Part shown: in pieces, positions 60,177 through 64,000 of the stretch
Layout of the letters: every line of letters starts with the position of its first letter
Position numbering within the stretch: the first letter of the stretch is position 1
Assembly: GCF_030518795.1 (NCBI RefSeq)
Contig: NZ_CP130427.1
Coordinates: 5,456,001-5,520,000 of the forward strand
Direction of reading: 5' to 3'
Length of the DNA stretch: 64,000 nt
DNA from: Micromonospora sp. NBRC 110009
GTDB lineage: Bacteria; Actinomycetota; Actinomycetes; Mycobacteriales; Micromonosporaceae
Translations under genes and position numbers: made by a program
The notes under the pieces: generated by a model
The model's input: only the letters and a program-made list of their open reading frames with translations
The model's database searches: none
What the model was told of the DNA's origin: nothing

Positions 60177-60209
60177 GAGGACCCCGCAGCCGGCGGCTGC
60201 GGGGTCCTC
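60177..60209 (-). terminator. Stem-loop upstream of the 60145 gene
   Basis: GAGGACCCCGCAGCC, loop GGC, GGCTGCGGGGTCCTC: 15-bp perfect stem, 32 nt before the start codon. Confidence 0.65.
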
Positions 60210-60360
60210 GGCATCAGGAACGGGCCCACTGGTGGGCGGGGGATCGGTGGGCCGCGCGGCCCGCGCAGCCCCGGGGCGGCCGACCGCGGGGTCCGGCATC
60301 GCTGGGCGTGGCGGCCGGTGCCGACTTCTGCCGGCGATGTGCAGGCCGGGCGCCCGCTGG

Positions 60361-60999
60361 TCAGCGGTAGTGGCGGTCGCGGCTGCGCCGCCCAGCTGCA
60401 GCGGCGCGGGGGTGGTGCTCGCACACTCCGCTGCCGGAGCGCTTGGCCTGGTACATGGCGGTGTCGGCTTCGGCGAGCAGCTGTCGGGGGCTGATGTGCC
60501 GGTTATCGCTGTGGGTGTGGCCGACCGAGGCGGCCATCCGGAGGTTGCCGTTGACCACGCGGATCGGGGCGGCGGCGATGACCTGCCAGGCGGTGTGGGC
60601 CGCGGCGGCGGTGTCGTCCCGGTCGCCGGACACGAGCAGGGCGAACTCGTCGCCGGAGAGCCGAGCCGCGATCTGCACCGGTGCGGGCAGGCTGGCCAGG
60701 AGTCGTGCGATCCGTTCGAGCAGGTCGTTGCCGGCGTCGTGGCCGAGGGTGTCGTTGACGGTCTTGAACCGGTCCAGGTCGAGCAGCACCACGCCGACCG
60801 GCGTGCGGTCGGCGAGCGCGGCACGAAGGTGGGTGAGGAACAGCCGCCGGTTGGGCAGGCCGGTGATGTCGTCGTGGGTGGCCTGGTAGCGGGCCGTCTG
60901 CAGGGCTTGCTGCTGCCGCCAGAGCAGGGCTCCGGCGAAGGCGAGGCCGGCGAGGATGCCGCCGGTGGCGGTAGCGATCGTGTTCAGGGTGGGAGACAC
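60361..60999 (-). CDS. Membrane-anchored GGDEF protein with SGDEF motif
   Basis: 212 residues. One N-terminal span (TATGGILAGLAFAGALLW), then a GGDEF domain: ATHDDITGLPNRRLFLTHLR, LLDLDRFKTVNDTLGHDAGN, LSGDEFALLVSGD. The signature loop is SGDEF; Ser at the first Gly is tolerated in active enzymes, so c-di-GMP synthesis is possible but reduced activity or a sensor role cannot be excluded. No PilZ or EAL gene is nearby. Confidence 0.85.
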   Translation of the reverse strand: MSPTLNTIATATGGILAGLAFAGALLWRQQQALQTARYQATHDDITGLPNRRLFLTHLRAALADRTPVGVVLLDLDRFKTVNDTLGHDAGNDLLERIARLLASLPAPVQIAARLSGDEFALLVSGDRDDTAAAAHTAWQVIAAAPIRVVNGNLRMAASVGHTHSDNRHISPRQLLAEADTAMYQAKRSGSGVCEHHPRAAAAGRRSRDRHYR

Positions 61000-61028
61000 T
61001 CGGGACGCTCCTTATGGGTTAAGGAGCA

Positions 61029-61072
61029 CCGGGGGCGGGCGTGAGGCGCCAACTTCGACGCCCGCCCTCGGG
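61029..61072 (-). terminator. Stem-loop upstream of the GGDEF gene
   Basis: CCGGGGGCGGGCGT and ACGCCCGCCCTCGGG pair with one mismatch around a 15-nt loop, about 30 nt before the start codon. Confidence 0.5.
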
Positions 61073-61088
61073 CTGCCGGACCGGTGGA

Positions 61089-61886
61089 CTACTCGCCGCC
61101 GTTGGCGGGGGCGAGCTGGAAAGTGGCGGGGCGCTCGACGGTCTGCACGGCCTTGCCGGAGGCGACGAGCTTGATGGCCGCGTTGGCGACCGCACCTGCG
61201 CTGGCCTTGGCCGCGCCCGTGCCGGCGTTCGCGGCGTCGACGAGCTTGCACAGCTCGCCGGTCCTGTAGGCCCGGTCGGGATGCGCTTCGAGAATGTCCA
61301 GGACCGCCCCGCGCAAGGACCCGCCCCTACGGCGCGCCGCCGCCGAACGGTCCTCGCCGCGCGGCCCGCCGTCGCCGCTGTCGTGACTGCCTGCCGGCGT
61401 CTGGCACGCCGGGTCGGTTGCCTTGTCCGCAACGTCGCCAGCGGTGGACTCCCCGCCGTCCCGTGCTTCCGGCTCGGGCTCCTGCTGGGAGGCAGGAGAG
61501 CTGTCGGGCGAGCCGGTGGTGTCGGCTGCGGTCGACGGGTCGGCGTCACCGGGCTGGAGCTGCGCCTCGGCGGCGTCAAGCTGGGCAACCTCGGGGTCGG
61601 CGGCCGGTGCGGGTGCGTCGGCCGCCGCTGGCTGCGGGGTAACGGTGGTGGCGGTGGCGGCGCGGCCGGCGTCGGTGAGCCGCCACAGGGTGCGGCCGTC
61701 GCCGGTGCGAAACCGCTCGGCCTGCCCGGAGCTTTCCCAGGCGCGCAGCTTCGGAGTGGTGGTGGAGTAGGCCAGTCCGGTGTGCTCGGCGACTTCGGCG
61801 GCGGTGGCCTGGCCGAGTTCGGCCAGCGCCGCGAGGACCTTGAACGCGCTATGCGCGGGAGGGCTTTCCGTGTGCGTGTCGGTCAT
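61089..61886 (-). CDS. Double winged-helix protein
   Basis: Start at Met 61886 (MTDTHTESPPAHSAFKVLAA). Residues about 15-75 form a winged helix (GQATAAEVAEHTGLAYSTTT, LRAWESSGQAERFRTGDGRT), then an acidic Ala/Pro-rich linker, then a second helical unit (VLDILEAHPDRAYRTGELCK). Probably a DNA-binding regulator of the module; target unknown. Confidence 0.7.
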   Translation of the reverse strand: MTDTHTESPPAHSAFKVLAALAELGQATAAEVAEHTGLAYSTTTPKLRAWESSGQAERFRTGDGRTLWRLTDAGRAATATTVTPQPAAADAPAPAADPEVAQLDAAEAQLQPGDADPSTAADTTGSPDSSPASQQEPEPEARDGGESTAGDVADKATDPACQTPAGSHDSGDGGPRGEDRSAAARRRGGSLRGAVLDILEAHPDRAYRTGELCKLVDAANAGTGAAKASAGAVANAAIKLVASGKAVQTVERPATFQLAPANGGE

Positions 61887-62252
61887 GCCGGTTGTCCTTT
61901 CATCGTTCGATTCGGGTCGAGGTCCGCGCACTGATCCACGCTTCGAAGGCGGCGGTGATCAAGTGCATGGACCGCATCTCGGGACAGGCCAGGGGCCTGA
62001 TTCGGCTCAGCCGGACGTCGTGTGGCCGGATCCGGCGAAAAGCGAGGCGCTGGCGGTGGAAGGCGCCGAGGCCGCCAGCCGGCGGGAGGCGACGACGGTT
62101 CCTTGCGCGCATGGCGCTCGCGGTCCGCGCGGGCTGTCGTCGAGCCGCACCGGCGCAGCGTTCGTGAGTCGCCTGGTGGCTCGTGGTCGCAATGACCGGA
62201 CGGCATTACTTAGAGCAGCGGCGGCGTGACGGTCGTTGGTACCTTCTGCCGC

Positions 62253-62612
62253 ATGAGTGGGGGCCGGGGCTCTGGAAGCCGCAACAAGCGGCGGCAGGTC
62301 AGCGACGAGGGACGGGCTGCGGCTGCGCAGGACTACCGGGAGTCGGTGGGCCGGTTGCAGCACACCGCCTACCGGAACCTGCGGCAGACGATCGCCTACG
62401 CCACCATCTTCGTCGCGGTCGTCGCCACCTGGATGCTGTTCATCGGCCAGGCCACACCGACGAGCATCCCGTGGTACGCCGTGTCGATCCTCAGCGGCGC
62501 GTTCGGCCTGGCCACCTACTTCGTCCGGGAATCGCGCCCGCGGCTCTACGTGCTCGCCGCCGCCGTCGTCCTGGCTGTGGTGGGCGTGACCGGCATGTTC
62601 CTCACCGACTAG
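62253..62612 (+). CDS. Small membrane protein
   Basis: 119 residues from ATG 62253: basic N-terminus (GGRGSGSRNKRRQ), then three hydrophobic spans (TIAYATIFVAVVATWMLFIG, YAVSILSGAFGLATYF, LYVLAAAVVLAVVGVTGMFL). Unrecognised. One of only two plus-strand frames in this part. Confidence 0.55.
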   Translation: MSGGRGSGSRNKRRQVSDEGRAAAAQDYRESVGRLQHTAYRNLRQTIAYATIFVAVVATWMLFIGQATPTSIPWYAVSILSGAFGLATYFVRESRPRLYVLAAAVVLAVVGVTGMFLTD

Positions 62613-63160
62613 CGCGGCGCAGATGACACTGTCGGTCGAGCCGGGAAGCGCTGGCCGCCTTCGCCCGCCACGTCGATCGCGCCGCCGCAGACGTGTGGGA
62701 CATCCGCGCCTACCTCAACCACCACGCGGACGTCACGACCGGAGGCGAGCGGATCAAGATCGCCAAGAGGGCGCACGAGCACGCGATAGAGGCAGCCAAC
62801 AAAAACGGTGCACAGTCGGTGTGTCGTGACGAAGCGGCTCTCGATTGGCAGGTGGAAGTGGAAACAGCGGCCTGTCGCCGGCCTCGGCTCAGAGAAGGGC
62901 CCCGGGCCCGGGGCGCTGGCGATGCCGCGCTCCGCCTGCCCGCGGCCCGCCGGCCGGCGCGCGGCCACCGCCCCTGGCGGCGGATGAAGCGCCCGGCCGG
63001 GGTGGAGGCAGGCCAGAGGTGAGCGAGATCGGTTGGACTCAGCCGGCCCGGGAAAGCGGCATCGGTCCGCAGCTCGAGAGCCGACGTGGCCGGCAGCGGC
63101 AGCGTCAGACAATGGGCGGCGGGCCCTGAGGTGACAGTGAGGTCGGCGGCCTGTCTCGTA
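62613..63160 (+). other. Poorly defined stretch with a possible gene fragment
   Basis: A plus-strand frame open from just after 62624 reads REALAAFARHVDRAAADVWD, IRAYLNHHADVTTGGERIKI, AKRAHEHAIEAANKNGAQ and looks coding to about 62815, but has no good start except GTG 62693 and continues into low-complexity sequence to 63022. Possibly a 3' or 5' fragment of a helical protein. I see nothing else. Confidence 0.35.
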
Positions 63161-63982
63161 CTAGAGAGCGACGGCGAGCAGCCGCTGATTTGGGCCGAGG
63201 GAATCAAGGTGGGCCAGGGCCTGCTCCAGGTAGGTGATGCGGTGAGCGAGGGCATCGCTGGCCGGGGCGATCTTGCGACCGTCGGCGGTGAGCATCGCAT
63301 CGCCGGCGACGGCGCTCGCGGCCCGGTAGTGCTGGTAGGCGACTTCGCCTGCCTGGTACATCTCCAGCTCCCCGACGGAGGGTTGCCCGGGACCGAGTGC
63401 GGCGGCGTGCAGACGCATGGCCTGTACGCGGGGCTGGGCGTGGAAGTCCGCGACCGCGGACTCGAGGGGGTAGCGGTCGGGGTCGGTGAGGTGGCGGGTT
63501 TCGAACATCGGCCATGGGGTGGCCGCTCTGGTGCCATGCACGACCCGCTGCCAGACCTGGTGGCGGATGCCGGCGCCCACGGCCGCGGCCTGGCGCATGC
63601 CGGCCAGGTCGAGCAGCCGCACCGGTCCGCCCACGCATGGCGCAGGGCGGCCCCTGCGCAGCCCGATCATGAGGTGGTGCTGCCAGAGCCGCAGCCGCGG
63701 CACCGCCCAGAACAGGGCCGTGAAAGTGCCGGTCACACCGAAGTGTGTGTCGAGGTGGTGGCTCGTGAGCGCCGCCGCGGGCAGCTCCTCGGGCAGACAG
63801 ATCACCATCGTGGCGATGCTCGGGGCCGGCGTGACGGTCGGCCGCGACGCGGTGGCGGCCGCCCGGATGGCGGCCGGACGCGGCCCTGACGGCGGAGCGG
63901 CCTTCGCGGCGGCCGGTCGTGCGGGGACGGCAGGCACCCGGCTGCCGTGTCGGGTCAGCGGAGTGCCGTTGACAGGGGACAT
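63161..63982 (-). CDS. Hypothetical protein
   Basis: ATG 63982 follows GAAGGAGGATC, a strong ribosome site; 273 residues. Pro/Ala-rich first 60 residues, then a folded part (VRLLDLAGMRQAAAVGAGIR, SVGELEMYQAGEVAYQHYRA, LAHRITYLEQALAHLDSLGP). No membrane span or catalytic motif. Unrecognised, module-associated. Confidence 0.7.
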   Translation of the reverse strand: MSPVNGTPLTRHGSRVPAVPARPAAAKAAPPSGPRPAAIRAAATASRPTVTPAPSIATMVICLPEELPAAALTSHHLDTHFGVTGTFTALFWAVPRLRLWQHHLMIGLRRGRPAPCVGGPVRLLDLAGMRQAAAVGAGIRHQVWQRVVHGTRAATPWPMFETRHLTDPDRYPLESAVADFHAQPRVQAMRLHAAALGPGQPSVGELEMYQAGEVAYQHYRAASAVAGDAMLTADGRKIAPASDALAHRITYLEQALAHLDSLGPNQRLLAVAL

Positions 63983-64000
63983 GCGTGATCCTCCTTCGAT

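Overview
The window is high-GC DNA from an actinomycete, most likely a Micromonosporaceae-type filamentous genus. This rests on GC-rich third positions, frequent GTG starts, strong purine-rich ribosome sites, and families typical of that group (BTAD regulators, DUF2637, DUF3085, DUF4192, DUF4314, caspase/EACC1-type conflict proteins). It looks like an accessory chromosomal region or large integrated element: it holds remnants or copies of IS110, IS3, IS5 and IS256 elements, several broken genes and many orphan genes. I see no rRNA, tRNA, CRISPR array, integron integrase, phage integrase or complete conjugation machine.

Region 1 (1-9.2 kb, + strand). A seven-bladed RCC1 propeller, whose first in-window residues look like the end of a caspase-like domain, is followed by a compact run of membrane proteins: an Hsp70-type ATPase with a membrane tail, two paralogous multi-pass membrane proteins ending in a SARP-like winged helix plus BTAD domain (one with a LysM domain predicted outside the cell), and a DUF2637 membrane protein overlapping the LysM gene by ATGA. 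This suggests a wall-sensing, membrane-tethered regulatory module.

Region 2 (9.2-36.5 kb). About twenty-five small, mostly unrelated genes in both orientations (two Nudix, APH-like kinase, ATP-grasp, DinB/DUF664, YrhB/Imm35-like, CPCC, YCII, GNAT, SAM methyltransferase, TPR, MFS and unknowns) are separated by more than twenty degenerate copies of one intergenic repeat of about 90 bp. The repeat has terminal inverted repeats and usually lies just beyond a stop codon. One SseB-like gene occurs twice as a 650-bp segment whose ends fall inside the repeat cores. This cassette-like array is the most unusual feature of the window. An island inside it (13-17.2 kb), visibly less GC-rich, has an EACC1-like protein coupled to an HExxH peptidase and a large protein with an HEPN-type RNxxxH motif. 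An IS110 element interrupts the array.

Region 3 (37-45 kb). A small peptide pathway on the minus strand: a 35-residue Lys-rich precursor candidate, a ThiF/MccB-like adenylating enzyme with Zn cysteines, and a PqqD-like/M50 membrane metalloprotease, with a strong hairpin between precursor and ThiF. Further right lie a MacB/FtsX-type ABC exporter operon and a divergent PadR regulator with a perfect palindrome between them.

Region 4 (45-51.5 kb). A thioesterase, an IS3 insertion that truncates a small gene, a DUF3085 gene cut by an internally deleted IS256 derivative, a MarR-MFS-DUF1330 efflux operon and an IS5 relic.

Region 5 (51.5-64 kb, minus strand except two short + frames near 62.3-63 kb). 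A plasmid/ICE-like module: DUF4192, an HExxH/VWA protein with a one-base frameshift, its MoxR-type AAA+ partner, DUF4314, a transglycosylase-NlpC/P60 wall hydrolase, small unknowns, a membrane GGDEF protein and a winged-helix protein. Several genes carry a strong stem-loop 20-40 nt before the start codon.
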